Below, piece by piece: positions 25,500 to 34,380 of a DNA stretch of 64,000 nucleotides. The notes beneath the pieces were generated by a model. That model saw only the letters and a program-made list of their open reading frames with translations. It had not been told where the DNA came from and ran no database searches. The DNA is from Alloalcanivorax profundimaris (lineage in GTDB: Bacteria; Pseudomonadota; Gammaproteobacteria; Pseudomonadales; Alcanivoracaceae), in the NCBI RefSeq assembly GCF_015265435.1, contig NZ_JABJWH010000036.1, positions 1-64,000 of the forward strand, given 5' to 3'. Position 1 is the stretch's first letter. Every line of letters starts with the position of its first letter. A program made the translations under genes and the position numbers.

Positions 25500-27470
25500 T
25501 CAGGTGCCGATCACGCCGCCGTCGTTCTTCTCGATCAGCACGGTGGCGGAGCGCGGCCGGGTCTTTCCGTCGCCGGCGGGGAAGCTGATGCCCGGGTGCT
25601 GCACGTTGATCCACAGGGCGCGGCCGTCCGGGGTGCCGGTGATGCCGGTGATCTCGCAGCCGCGCGGGCCCACCAGGAAGCGTTTTACCTCGCCGGTGTC
25701 CGGGTCGGCGCACAGCAACTGGTTGGTGCCCATGGCGGCGTGGTCGGGGCCGGCGTCGTCGTAGTCGGTCTCGATCCAGAGGCGGCCGTCCGGGTCGAAC
25801 CAGAGGCCGTCCGGGGACGAGAAGACGTCGCCGTCGATGGTGCCTTTCTGGGCGTCGGGCACGTCCGCGTCCCGGTCGTAGCCGGCCAGCAGGAACAGCT
25901 CCCACTGGAAGCGGGTGGCGGCGGGGTCGTCGTCCCGTTCCCGCCAGCGCAGGATCTGGCCGTGCAGGTTCGGTGAGCGCGGGTTGGCGCCGTTGACCGG
26001 CTGATCCGCCACCTGGCCGCGCTTGTGGTTGTTGGTGAGCGAGACGTAGACCTCCCGGTTGCCCGGTTTCACCGCCACCCATTCCGGCCGGTCCATGGTG
26101 GTGGCGCCCACCAGGTCGGCGGCGCCCCGGGCGTTGATCAGCACGTCCGCCTGATCATGAAAGCCGTTCTCCGCGGTGAGCGGGCCCTGGCCGTGAACCA
26201 GGGGCCGCCATTCCCCCTTGCCGCCGTCGCCGAACACGCCCACGTAGAGGGTGCCCTCGTCGAGCAGGTGGCGGTTGGCGGCCGGGTCGTCGGGCCGGTA
26301 GCGGCCGGCGGGCACGAACTTGTAGACATATTCGCCCCGGGTGTCGTCGCCGAAGTAGAACGCCAAGCGGCCGTCCGGCGCCACCGAGGGGGTGCTGCAT
26401 TCGCGCACCAGCCGGCCCATGGCGGTGCGCTTCACCGGGGTGCCGTCGGGGTCGAACGGGTCGATTTCCACCACCCAGCCGAAGCGGTTGGGCTCGTTGA
26501 CGTGGCCGCCGTGGGGCGCCGCCGGGTCCGGGGTGGCGTCGAAGCGCGGTTCGGCGGTTTCCCACAGATAATAGTTGCTGACCTCGCCCTGGCTGACCCG
26601 GTAGCGGGCATGGCTCGCGCGCCCGGCGTGGTCCGCCGCGTCCCGGTTGACGAAGTAGTTGGGCCAGTTTTCCTCGCAGGCGAGATAGGTGCCCCAGGGG
26701 GTGTAGCCCAGGGCGCAGTTGGCGAAGGTGCCGATCACGGTGCGCCCGTCCGGGTCCGAGGCGGTGCGCAGGCCCGGGGTGCCGGCGGCTGGGCCGCGCA
26801 GGACCATGGGCGTCAGGGCACTGATCCGGCGGTTGTAGCGGGAGTCCATCACCCGCCGCCACTCACCGTCGTCGTCGCGGCGCACTTCGATGACGCTGAC
26901 GCCGTGGGCGGCCAGTTCCTTTTTCACTTCCCGCACCGGACGCCGGCGGCGGCCGTCCGCGTCCTGGCGGACCGTGGGGCCGTTCGGGTGCAGGTATTCC
27001 GTTTCCACCTTTTCGTGGTTGATCACCAGCAGGCCGTGGCCGTTGGGGTCGTCCGGGAACGGGAAGTAATGCATGCCGTCGTGGTTGTCGCCGGCCTGTT
27101 CAAGCTGGTCGCGCCAGTCGTTGGAGGCGTCCGGCTTCCAGGCCGGCGCGCCGGCGCGGATCGGATCTCCCCAGGCGTAAAACGCCCGGGCGCGGTAGCC
27201 GTCGGGCACGGCCACGGCGTCGAAGGCGGGGTCGGTCTGGCGGGCCAGGGGCGTGAAGCCGATGGCCGGGCGCCCGCCCGGGGCCGGGGCGGACGGCGCG
27301 CAGCCGGCCAGAGGCGCGCCGAAGAACCCGGCGGCGGCCAGGCCCAGGCCGCCGCGCAGAAAGCGTCGCCGGTGCGGGTCCAGGGGCGCGCCGGCGCGGG
27401 GACGGGCCACCGGCCGGTCGTCCAGCGCCTCCAGGGCGTCCGGGTCGATGCGAAAGCGGGAATCGGTCAT
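25500..27470 (-). CDS. PhoX-family (DUF839) alkaline phosphatase, Tat-exported
   Basis: A 656-residue protein with a long Tat leader (HRRRFLRGGLGLAAAGFFGAPLAG, residues 33-56) that ends in a possible lipobox-like LAGC. The mature part is a DUF839/PhoX propeller: LLVINHEKVETEYLHP, GTYLACEENWPNYF, EPNRFGWVVEIDP, GRLWIETDYDD. PhoX enzymes are calcium- and iron-dependent phosphatases that release phosphate from organic esters, often under PhoB control. It is the last gene of the phytase/TonB unit, ten bases after the TPR gene. Confidence 0.88.
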   Translation of the reverse strand: MTDSRFRIDPDALEALDDRPVARPRAGAPLDPHRRRFLRGGLGLAAAGFFGAPLAGCAPSAPAPGGRPAIGFTPLARQTDPAFDAVAVPDGYRARAFYAWGDPIRAGAPAWKPDASNDWRDQLEQAGDNHDGMHYFPFPDDPNGHGLLVINHEKVETEYLHPNGPTVRQDADGRRRRPVREVKKELAAHGVSVIEVRRDDDGEWRRVMDSRYNRRISALTPMVLRGPAAGTPGLRTASDPDGRTVIGTFANCALGYTPWGTYLACEENWPNYFVNRDAADHAGRASHARYRVSQGEVSNYYLWETAEPRFDATPDPAAPHGGHVNEPNRFGWVVEIDPFDPDGTPVKRTAMGRLVRECSTPSVAPDGRLAFYFGDDTRGEYVYKFVPAGRYRPDDPAANRHLLDEGTLYVGVFGDGGKGEWRPLVHGQGPLTAENGFHDQADVLINARGAADLVGATTMDRPEWVAVKPGNREVYVSLTNNHKRGQVADQPVNGANPRSPNLHGQILRWRERDDDPAATRFQWELFLLAGYDRDADVPDAQKGTIDGDVFSSPDGLWFDPDGRLWIETDYDDAGPDHAAMGTNQLLCADPDTGEVKRFLVGPRGCEITGITGTPDGRALWINVQHPGISFPAGDGKTRPRSATVLIEKNDGGVIGT

Positions 27471-27480
27471 GGTTCGGTCC

Positions 27481-28659
27481 TCAAGGTTGCCGGCTCAGGT
27501 GGGCCAGCCATTGTTCGGCGTCGGCGCGGCGGGCGGCATGGCGGCGGGCCTGCTCAAAGGCGTCCCGGGCGGCGGCCCGGCGGCCCTGGCGGTAACGGGC
27601 CACGCCCAGCGCCATCAGGGTGTCGGCGCGGTCGTCCACGCCCCGCGCCAGGGCTTGCCCCAGGGCGTCGGCAGCCTCACCCCAGCGCTGTGCCCGGTTA
27701 TGGAGCCGCGCCAGCTGCAGATAGAGGTCCGCGTCCGGGTAGTCCTCCACCAGCCGTTCCAGGGTGGCCTGGGCGCGGTCCTGCTCCCGGGCCTGGAGCC
27801 ACAGGCCGGCGAGCCGCCGGCGGCGTTCCCGGCTGGCGCCCAGGACGCCGTCCCGGAGCGCCGCGTCCAGGACGCGGGCCGCCTGCAGGGGCCGGTCCAG
27901 GCGCTGGTACAGGGCGATCAGGGTGCGCAGGGCGTCGGTGCCCGGCAGTTGACCGTTCTCGTACAGGCTTTCCAGCACCGCCACCTGCTTGCGCGGCTCG
28001 CCGGCGCGGCCGTACAGGCCGGCCAGGGCCAGCAGGTGCTCCGGGCTGGGCGAGCGGTTCACCAGCCGGTTCTGCACCCGGGCGGCGGCGCGGTAATCGC
28101 CGGCGGCCTGCAGGCTCGCCCGCCAGGACGATAGCCAGGCGTCCGGCACCGCCTCGCCGCGGGCTTCCCGGCCGGCCACCGCCCGGCGCAGATGGTCGGC
28201 GGCGGCCCGGTGGTCACCGGCGCCGTGCAGCACGGTGGCGCCCAGCACATGGAGCTCGGGCGTGAGCTGGTCGTGGCGCGCGGCCAGGGCGCGGAACTGG
28301 GCCAGGGCCCGGTCCATGCGGCCGGCGTCGTAATAAAGCCACAGCAGCGCCCGGCGGGTACCGTCCAGCAAGGGCGCCGGCGCGTCCGGGTTGGCGGCCA
28401 CCGCCTGGTAGGCGCTCAGGGCGGCGTCGTGGCGGCCGGCCTGGTAATGCAGGTAGCCGCGCAGTTCGTCCACCCGGGCGCGCTCCTCGCCGGTGAGGTC
28501 CAGCTCGGAGGTGAGCGTCTCCAGGGCCGCCAGGGCGGCGTCGCCGTGGCCGGCCTCGGCCCGGGCGCGGGCGTCCTGGAGCCGTTCATGAACCGCCGGG
28601 CGCAGCGCCGCCTGGGCGCCGAGGGACACAAGCAGCAGGACAACAAGCCAATAACGCAT
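27481..28659 (-). CDS. TPR-repeat periplasmic protein of TonB2 cluster
   Basis: A 392-residue protein; the ATG at 28659 has a GGAG site and starts a signal peptide (MRYWLVVLLLVSLGAQAA). The rest is alpha-helical with TPR-like repeats, roughly 34 residues each, from residue 25 to the end (for example GHGDAALAALETL, GRMDRALAQFRAL, YPDADLYLQLARLHN). TPR proteins at this place follow tonB2 in Vibrio-type TonB2 clusters. It overlaps the tonB stop by a few bases of its leader region. Confidence 0.8.
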   Translation of the reverse strand: MRYWLVVLLLVSLGAQAALRPAVHERLQDARARAEAGHGDAALAALETLTSELDLTGEERARVDELRGYLHYQAGRHDAALSAYQAVAANPDAPAPLLDGTRRALLWLYYDAGRMDRALAQFRALAARHDQLTPELHVLGATVLHGAGDHRAAADHLRRAVAGREARGEAVPDAWLSSWRASLQAAGDYRAAARVQNRLVNRSPSPEHLLALAGLYGRAGEPRKQVAVLESLYENGQLPGTDALRTLIALYQRLDRPLQAARVLDAALRDGVLGASRERRRRLAGLWLQAREQDRAQATLERLVEDYPDADLYLQLARLHNRAQRWGEAADALGQALARGVDDRADTLMALGVARYRQGRRAAARDAFEQARRHAARRADAEQWLAHLSRQP

Positions 28660-28663
28660 GGGT

Positions 28664-29329
28664 TTACTCCAGGCGGAATTCAAAGCGGTTGCGCACCCCG
28701 GGCACGGCCACCGCCTGGCCGTTCTGGTGGCGCGGCTGATAACGAAACCGTTGCGCCGCCTTCACCGCCGGCCGGCGGAACAACCAGTTCTCGCACTCGT
28801 CCTCCACCACCCGCACATCGGTGGTGGTGCCCTGGGGCGTGACCGTGTATTCCACCACGCAGTCGCCTTCCAGGTTCTGCATGCGGGCCCGCTCCGGGTA
28901 GGCCGGCGTGACCTTGGTCATGGGCAGGTACTCGCCGCTGTCGCTGACCGGCGCCGACGGCTCGCCCAGGTCCCCCAGCTTCAGGTCCGGGGTGACGCTG
29001 GGGCGCTCCGTGGGAGCCGCCGGCAGGGGCAGGTCCGGAGTGGCCGGGGCCGGCGTGTCCAGGGCCACCGGCGAGGGCAGCGGCGGTGCCGGTGTGTCCG
29101 GCGGCCGCTGGGGCAGGGCCTGGCTTGCCGGCTGGGCGCGCTGCGGGCGGCTGTCGTCGAAGCGCACCACCTTCATGGGCTCCCGGCTGGGCGGCGCCTC
29201 GCCCTCGGCCTGGATCAGCCGCGCCATCAGCCAGCCCAGCAGCAGCGCCGCGACCAGCGCGGCGGGCAGGGCCAGCAGGCGGGTGAAGCGTCCGCCGCCG
29301 CCGGCGAGCTGTTGCTGGATGGCCGTCAT
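28664..29329 (-). CDS. TonB energy-transducer protein
   Basis: A 221-residue TonB. The start ATG at 29329 overlaps the exbD stop by one base (TGATG). One N-terminal membrane helix (residues 17-37), a proline-rich periplasmic linker (RPPDTPAPPLPSPVALD...), and a C-terminal TonB domain with TKVTPAYPERARMQNLEGDCVVEYTV and FRYQP are visible. It links the proton-driven ExbBD motor to the outer-membrane receptor. It is the fifth of six TonB2-type genes. Confidence 0.9.
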   Translation of the reverse strand: MTAIQQQLAGGGGRFTRLLALPAALVAALLLGWLMARLIQAEGEAPPSREPMKVVRFDDSRPQRAQPASQALPQRPPDTPAPPLPSPVALDTPAPATPDLPLPAAPTERPSVTPDLKLGDLGEPSAPVSDSGEYLPMTKVTPAYPERARMQNLEGDCVVEYTVTPQGTTTDVRVVEDECENWLFRRPAVKAAQRFRYQPRHQNGQAVAVPGVRNRFEFRLE

Positions 29330-29742
29330 CAGCGCCCGCTCCGGGTGGCGATGGCGATGTCCGGGACCCCGGCGGCGCGGGCGCCGTCCATCACCGTGAC
29401 CAGGGTTTCGGTGTTGGAGGCGGCGTCCGCCTGGATCACCACACTGCCCTGGGGGTTGCGGGCGTGCAGCCGGGCCACGTGGGCTTCCACCGCGTGGGGA
29501 CCCACCTGGCGCTGGTCGATCCACACCCGGTTCTGGTTGTCGATGGCCACCACGATGTTGGCGCCTTCCCGGCTGGTGCCGGTGTCCGCCGTGGGGCGGG
29601 TCACCTCCACGCCGGTCTCCTTGACGAAGGAGGCGGTGACGATGAAAAAGATCAGCAGAATGAACACCACGTCGAGCATGGGCGTCACATCGATGCCGGT
29701 GTCCTGCTCGTCGGTCTGGTCCTGCCAGGCGAATCTACGCAT
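29329..29742 (-). CDS. ExbD-type biopolymer transport protein
   Basis: A 137-residue ExbD: short cytoplasmic N-terminus, one membrane helix with the conserved proton-relay Asp in DVTPMLDVVFILLIFFIV (about residues 19-36), then a periplasmic domain. It overlaps the end of the preceding exbB by eight bases. It works with the two ExbB-like proteins as stator of the TonB motor. Confidence 0.9.
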   Translation of the reverse strand: MRRFAWQDQTDEQDTGIDVTPMLDVVFILLIFFIVTASFVKETGVEVTRPTADTGTSREGANIVVAIDNQNRVWIDQRQVGPHAVEAHVARLHARNPQGSVVIQADAASNTETLVTVMDGARAAGVPDIAIATRSGR

Positions 29743-30265
29743 GGGTGTCTCCCCCGGGGGCGTCGATGGTCATGGCGTCGGTGAGCGCTTCGCGCTCGTA
29801 GCGGGCGCGGCGCGCCAGGTAGTGGCTCATCAGCACGCCGGACAGGGCCGCCACCATGCCGGCCATGGTGGGCACGGTGGCGCGGGCCACGCCGTCGGCC
29901 AGGGCGCGGGCGTCGCCGGTGCCGATCACCGCCAGCACGTCGAACACCCGCAGCATGCCGGTGACCGTGCCCAGCAGGCCGAGCAGCGGGCACAGGGCGA
30001 TCAGGGTGCGGATCAGCGCCAGGTGCCGCTCCAGGGGCTGGGCCACCAGGGACACCAGCCGGGCGCGCAGCTTGCGGGCGCTCCACAGGTTGGGCGGGCG
30101 CACCGTCCGCCACACCGCCAGGGCCCGGCGGCGGCGGTCCGGATGGACCCGCCACAGGTACAGCCAGCGGTCGGCGATCAGCGTCCACAGGGCCACCAGC
30201 ACGGCGCCGATCAGCCACAGCACCGGGCCACCCAGATCCAGCAGTTCACGCAGGGCGTCGAGCAT
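29735..30265 (-). CDS. ExbB-type proton channel protein (short)
   Basis: A 176-residue MotA/TolQ/ExbB protein with the conserved region LIALCPLLGLLGTVTGML near residue 90 and ATVPTMAGMVAALSGVLMSHYLARR near 130. Three membrane helices. A GAGGAAG site precedes the ATG and the gap to the upstream gene is ten bases. It corresponds to exbB2 of Vibrio TonB2 systems. Confidence 0.9.
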   Translation of the reverse strand: MLDALRELLDLGGPVLWLIGAVLVALWTLIADRWLYLWRVHPDRRRRALAVWRTVRPPNLWSARKLRARLVSLVAQPLERHLALIRTLIALCPLLGLLGTVTGMLRVFDVLAVIGTGDARALADGVARATVPTMAGMVAALSGVLMSHYLARRARYEREALTDAMTIDAPGGDTHA

Positions 30266-30275
30266 GGTCGCTTCC

Positions 30276-31634
30276 TCAGGCGGCGGCGCGGGCGCCGGCC
30301 ATTTGTTCGGCGACCATGCCCGCGGCCTGCTCTTCCAGCACCTGGCCGAGGGCCCGGGCGCGGGCGTGCAGCAGGGTGTGCAGCAGCAGCGTGGGAATCG
30401 CCACGGACAGCCCCATGACGGTGGTCACCAGGGCCTGGGAAATGCCGCCGGCCATCAGCTTGGGATCGCCGGTGCCGAACAGAGTGATCGACTGGAAGGT
30501 GACGATCATGCCGGTGACGGTGCCTAGCAGGCCCATCAGCGGCGCCACCATGGCGATCATCTTCAGCCACACCAGGCGCTTCTGCAGCGGCGGCAGTTCC
30601 TTGATCAGCGCTTCGCCGATCTTCAGCTCCAGGGTTTCCGGGTCCCGGTGGCGCTGGTCCGCGTAGCAGGCCAGGATGCGGCCCAGGGGGTTATCGCCGG
30701 GGTGCGCCGGGTCCTTCATCTGGCGCGTGAAGCGGCGGCGCTGGCGGGCCAGCACCAGGGCCCGCTCCAAGGTCACCAGCACCGCCACGGCGCCCAGCAG
30801 CAGGATGGCGTAGCCGATCAGGCCGCCCTGGCGCAGGCGCTCCAGGAAGCCGGGCATGCTCACCAGCATGTCGAGCAATTCGCCACGGGTGGGGTCCAGG
30901 GCGAAGGCCACCGGGAAGCGCTCCTCGTCCAGGGCCTCGGCGCTGGCGCGGGCGGCGCCGTCGGGCTGGGCGGCGCGCTCCACCAGGCGGTTCTCGGCGG
31001 GCAGGTATTCCAGATAGTCGTCGTCGGCGGTGAGCTGGAACAGGCCCACCCGAGTGACGGTTTCGTCGCTGTCGGTGTCGCCGTCCGCTTCCACGATCGG
31101 GTGCTTGAAGCGCGCCACCTGGCCGCCGGCGCGCATTTCCCGGTCCAGTTCCAGCCACAGGCGCTCCACCTGGTCCAGGTCCGGCAGCCGGTCGCCATTG
31201 CCCATGCGCTGGATCAACCCGGCCAGGAAGGCGTCCCGTTCCGGGTATTGCACCTGGGTGACGCTGTCGCGGAAATCCGCCCGGGCATCGGCGGCCACCT
31301 GCTGGATCACGCCGAACACCTCGCGCATGCCACCCAGGGCCTCGCGCAGTTCGGCGCGGCGCGTTTCCAGGGCGTCGCGGTTGGCCTCGAAGCGCTGCTC
31401 CAGTTCCTCGCTGCGCCGCTCCAGGGCGTCGCGCCGGGCGCGCAGTTCCGCCACCCGCGCCGCCTGGCGGTCGCGCTCGGCACGGAAGCGTTCCAGCCGC
31501 TCGCGGTTTTCCTCGGCTTCCCCGGCGCGGCCCTGACGAGCCTGCTCCAGCAGGGTATCAATGGACAGCCGGTCGGCGGCCAGGGCCGGCGCCATCAGCA
31601 GCGCCGCCAGTACACACACCAGTACGCGAGTCAT
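30276..31634 (-). CDS. Long ExbB/TtpC-like proton channel protein
   Basis: A 452-residue MotA/TolQ/ExbB protein with a long N-terminal periplasmic extension. The ATG at 31634 overlaps the stop of the DUF3450 gene (ATGA). A signal peptide (MTRVLVCVLAALLMAPALAA) is followed by a coiled coil (about residues 35-115), a globular region, then the channel domain with MVAPLMGLLGTVTGMIVTF near residue 360. This architecture is that of TtpC, which Vibrio TonB2 systems require in addition to ExbB2 and ExbD2. Confidence 0.88.
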   Translation of the reverse strand: MTRVLVCVLAALLMAPALAADRLSIDTLLEQARQGRAGEAEENRERLERFRAERDRQAARVAELRARRDALERRSEELEQRFEANRDALETRRAELREALGGMREVFGVIQQVAADARADFRDSVTQVQYPERDAFLAGLIQRMGNGDRLPDLDQVERLWLELDREMRAGGQVARFKHPIVEADGDTDSDETVTRVGLFQLTADDDYLEYLPAENRLVERAAQPDGAARASAEALDEERFPVAFALDPTRGELLDMLVSMPGFLERLRQGGLIGYAILLLGAVAVLVTLERALVLARQRRRFTRQMKDPAHPGDNPLGRILACYADQRHRDPETLELKIGEALIKELPPLQKRLVWLKMIAMVAPLMGLLGTVTGMIVTFQSITLFGTGDPKLMAGGISQALVTTVMGLSVAIPTLLLHTLLHARARALGQVLEEQAAGMVAEQMAGARAAA

Positions 31635-32398
31635 GGGGTCACCTCCCGGGCACCGAACAGGGGCACCCGGATCAGCTCCGGCGCCGCCTGTTTGTCGGCG
31701 ATTTTCATCGCCATGTCGAAGGCGCGGCGGTATTCGCCCCGGTCCAGGCTCCGCCACTGGCCGGCGCCCGGGTCCCAGGCGCCCAGGGCCTCGCCGTCCA
31801 GGGTGCGGTACATCAGGGCCACGCGGCCCACCCGCAGCAGGTTCACGTCGCGGCGCTCGCCGTCCAGCTCCAGGGTGCCCCGCCAGCTGTCCAGGGAACG
31901 GCCGTGGGCGGCTTCGCCGGCGTAGGCCTCGAACACCCGGCGCAGGGTGTCCGCCACCGGCGCGTCCGGGTCGCCGAGCCGCTGGCGCAGTTGGTCCACG
32001 GCGGCGTGGCGCGCCCCTACCTGGAACGGCAGATCCTCGTCGATGAAGGTATCCAGCCGCTCGATCATGCGGTCCATCAGGGGTACCAGGCGGCGTTCCA
32101 GGCGGGCGGCGTTGTCCAGGGAGGCGGCCATGTCCTGGCGTTCGCTTTCCTGGGCCGCGACCTGCTCGCCGAGCACCCGGTTGTAGGTTTCCAGGCCGTC
32201 CACGGTACGCAGCAGCTGGCGGTACTCCGCTTCCAGCCGGGCGCTTTCGTCGTCCAGGCCGGCGACCCGGTTCTGGGCGGCGCCGCTTTCCGAGGCCCGT
32301 GCCTCGCCCTCGGCGGTGACCGCCTGCATGTCCGCGGCCCGGACGCCGCCGGCGGCCAGGGCCGCCAGCACCATCAGGGTTCCGATTGGCTTGTTCAT
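31631..32398 (-). CDS. DUF3450 periplasmic coiled-coil protein (TtpB-like)
   Basis: A 255-residue protein; MNKPIGTLMVLAALAAGGVRA forms the signal peptide. It is rich in coiled coil between residues 45 and 110 and has the family block VALMYRTLDGEALGAWD. DUF3450 genes lead TonB2-type clusters (DUF3450 - ttpC - exbB - exbD - tonB - TPR), exactly the order here. About 67 bases separate it from the phytase gene. Confidence 0.87.
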   Translation of the reverse strand: MNKPIGTLMVLAALAAGGVRAADMQAVTAEGEARASESGAAQNRVAGLDDESARLEAEYRQLLRTVDGLETYNRVLGEQVAAQESERQDMAASLDNAARLERRLVPLMDRMIERLDTFIDEDLPFQVGARHAAVDQLRQRLGDPDAPVADTLRRVFEAYAGEAAHGRSLDSWRGTLELDGERRDVNLLRVGRVALMYRTLDGEALGAWDPGAGQWRSLDRGEYRRAFDMAMKIADKQAAPELIRVPLFGAREVTP

Positions 32399-32465
32399 AA
32401 AAGCTCTCAAGACAGTTTCGTGACCACTCTATAAAAGGCGGATGACAGTCCCTTTACTTACATGC

Positions 32466-34313
32466 TTAAAGCCCCAAGGCCTCGCGCACCGCCGTCCAGG
32501 GCACGTACTTGAAGTTCTGCGGGGCCTGGGGCAGCCGGTTGCGGCCGTCCTGGACCACCAGCAGGCCCTCGCCATAGGCGCCGCCCAGGTCCAGGGCGGT
32601 CACTTCCAGCCCATCGGTTTCCGAGGCGCCGTCGATGGCGGCGTCCAGGTTGGCGCCGATGCGGAAGCGGCCCCGGTAAGCGAAGGGCGGCACCGCGTCC
32701 ACCACCACATAGCTGTTGTTGCCCTGGCTGGAGATCACCAGGTAGCGGTGGTCGTCGCCCACGTGCAGGGCCAGACCCTCGATGTCGGCGACCACCTTGT
32801 CGCCCACCTCGATCACCGGGCGCGCCGGGGTCGGGTCGTCCGGGTCGGCGGGCAGCACCCACACCGCCGCGTTCTCCTCGCCCACGAACAGGCGGCCGGT
32901 GGCGTCGTCGGCGACGCAGCCTTCCGGTTGGCTGGGCACCTGGAAGCGACGCACCCGTTCGCCGCGCACGCCGTGCTCCGAGCGTTGCAGCCGGTACTGC
33001 TCGAAGGCGCCGCTCTTGCCGTTGGCGATGGCATGGACGCGGCCTTCGCCGTCCCGGTGCATGCACAGGCCGTAGATTTCCTCCAGGCCGGTGGCGAGTT
33101 CGCCCAGGTCGGTGAGACGGCCGCTGGCGGCGTCGATGTCGAACAGGTGCAGGCTGTTATGGTCCCGGTTGCTGGCCACCGCCAGGTTGCCGCGCACGTC
33201 CACGTTGTTGAGCTTGCCGGCGGGCAGGAACTGACGTTCCCTGCCCGCCAGGTCGTAGACGTGCAGGCCGTTTTTCTTGTCGGTGCCGAGCACCAGGCTG
33301 GCGGCCGGGTTGTCCGGGTGAATCCAGATCGCCGGGTCGTCGGCGGCGTCGCCGAAGCGGGCCACCGGCTCGGTTTGGGCGCTGGGCAGCACGGTGACCA
33401 GATCCGCTTCTTCCTGGTCGCTGGTGGCGGCGTCCCAGGGCACCGTCAGACGCCGCGCGGCGGCGCCGTCGTCATCCAGGACCACCAGGGTGAGCCGGCC
33501 GTCCCGCCAGCGGCTGGCCAGCCGTTCCGGTTCGTCCAGGTCGGGCACCGCCAGGGGCGCGCCCACCGGGGCGCCGTCGCGATACAGGTGCAGCTCGGCG
33601 GCGTCCGCGTCGAGCAAGGCCACGCCGCCGGGGATCAGGGCCAGGCCCTTGGCGCTCCCGGCCAGGCCGCCATGGGGGTGGCGGGCATCGACCAGGGTGC
33701 GCTCCGGGTCCCGTTCCGGATCGGCGCGGTAGCGCCACAGGCCGACACCTTCCTCGCTCACGTAGAGGGCGTCCCGGCGGTCGTCCACGCGGCAGTACTC
33801 GGCGCCGGCGGGCAACACCAGGCGACGCACGTGTAGCGGCTCGCCGCCGTCGCGCAGCAACCACTGGTCGGCGCCGCCGCGCTCGTCCAGCACGAACACG
33901 GACAGATGCGCGTCCCGGTCCTGGTACAGGCAGAGCCCGTTCACTTCGTAGTCCGGCACCGGCAGGGTGGTCAGGGTACGCGCCCGGTGGTTCGCCACCT
34001 CCAGCACCACCACCTGGTTGGCGGCGGTGTCCACGGTGGCCAGCCGCCAGCGGCCGTCGTCCAGACGCCGGCCGTCGAGGCGTTCGAAATCGCCGGCGCG
34101 CAGCGGCGCAGCGGCGCCGTCCACGGTGAGGTCGCCGTCGGCGCTGATCGCCGCCCAGCCGTCGCCGGCGCCGGCGCCGGCGCCGGGAAACCACAGCGCC
34201 AGCCCGGCCCGTTGATCCGGCACCCAAGGCGGTGCCCGGTCCGGCCCATGCTGGCAACCGGCCAACAAGGCGCCGCCCAGGCACAGCAAAAACAGGGTGG
34301 TGCATTTCTTCAT
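32466..34313 (-). CDS. Dual-domain beta-propeller phytase lipoprotein
   Basis: A 615-residue lipoprotein (lipobox LLAGC, Cys20). The C-terminal half (about residues 295-615) is a full beta-propeller phytase: DDPAIWIHPDNPAASLVLGT, NVDVRGNLAVASNR, EIYGLCMHRD, PEGCVADDATGRLFVGEE, VVADIEGLAL, LVISSQGNNSY. The N-terminal half (about 30-290) repeats this pattern in weaker form (EVNGLCLYQD, AEYCRVDDRRDALYVSEE), so it is a diverged or incomplete second propeller. It would cleave phytate near the outer membrane. Neighbours are a TonB receptor upstream and the TonB2 motor downstream. Confidence 0.9.
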   Translation of the reverse strand: MKKCTTLFLLCLGGALLAGCQHGPDRAPPWVPDQRAGLALWFPGAGAGAGDGWAAISADGDLTVDGAAAPLRAGDFERLDGRRLDDGRWRLATVDTAANQVVVLEVANHRARTLTTLPVPDYEVNGLCLYQDRDAHLSVFVLDERGGADQWLLRDGGEPLHVRRLVLPAGAEYCRVDDRRDALYVSEEGVGLWRYRADPERDPERTLVDARHPHGGLAGSAKGLALIPGGVALLDADAAELHLYRDGAPVGAPLAVPDLDEPERLASRWRDGRLTLVVLDDDGAAARRLTVPWDAATSDQEEADLVTVLPSAQTEPVARFGDAADDPAIWIHPDNPAASLVLGTDKKNGLHVYDLAGRERQFLPAGKLNNVDVRGNLAVASNRDHNSLHLFDIDAASGRLTDLGELATGLEEIYGLCMHRDGEGRVHAIANGKSGAFEQYRLQRSEHGVRGERVRRFQVPSQPEGCVADDATGRLFVGEENAAVWVLPADPDDPTPARPVIEVGDKVVADIEGLALHVGDDHRYLVISSQGNNSYVVVDAVPPFAYRGRFRIGANLDAAIDGASETDGLEVTALDLGGAYGEGLLVVQDGRNRLPQAPQNFKYVPWTAVREALGL

Positions 34314-34333
34314 GGTGTCGTCCTTACGTCAGG

Positions 34334-34355
34334 AAAAAAGCCGGCGGCATCCGGC
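34334..34355 (-). terminator. Intrinsic terminator between receptor and phytase genes
   Basis: On the minus strand GCCGG-ATGCCG-CCGGC is followed by six T. It lies in the 67-base gap after the TonB receptor stop and could reduce transcription into the phytase gene, giving more receptor than enzyme. Confidence 0.6.
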
Positions 34356-34380
34356 GCGTGCCGGGTACCGCCCTGCCTGA

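Noticed and set aside
26025..28265. A 746-codon plus-strand open frame opposite PhoX and the TPR gene
   Set aside because: Antisense to well-supported genes, with low-complexity Gly/Pro/Arg-rich translation.
32399..32465. A Pho box before the DUF3450 gene
   Set aside because: CTGTCAT and ACTGTC half-sites occur on the minus strand but not at 11-base spacing, and one is too near the start codon.
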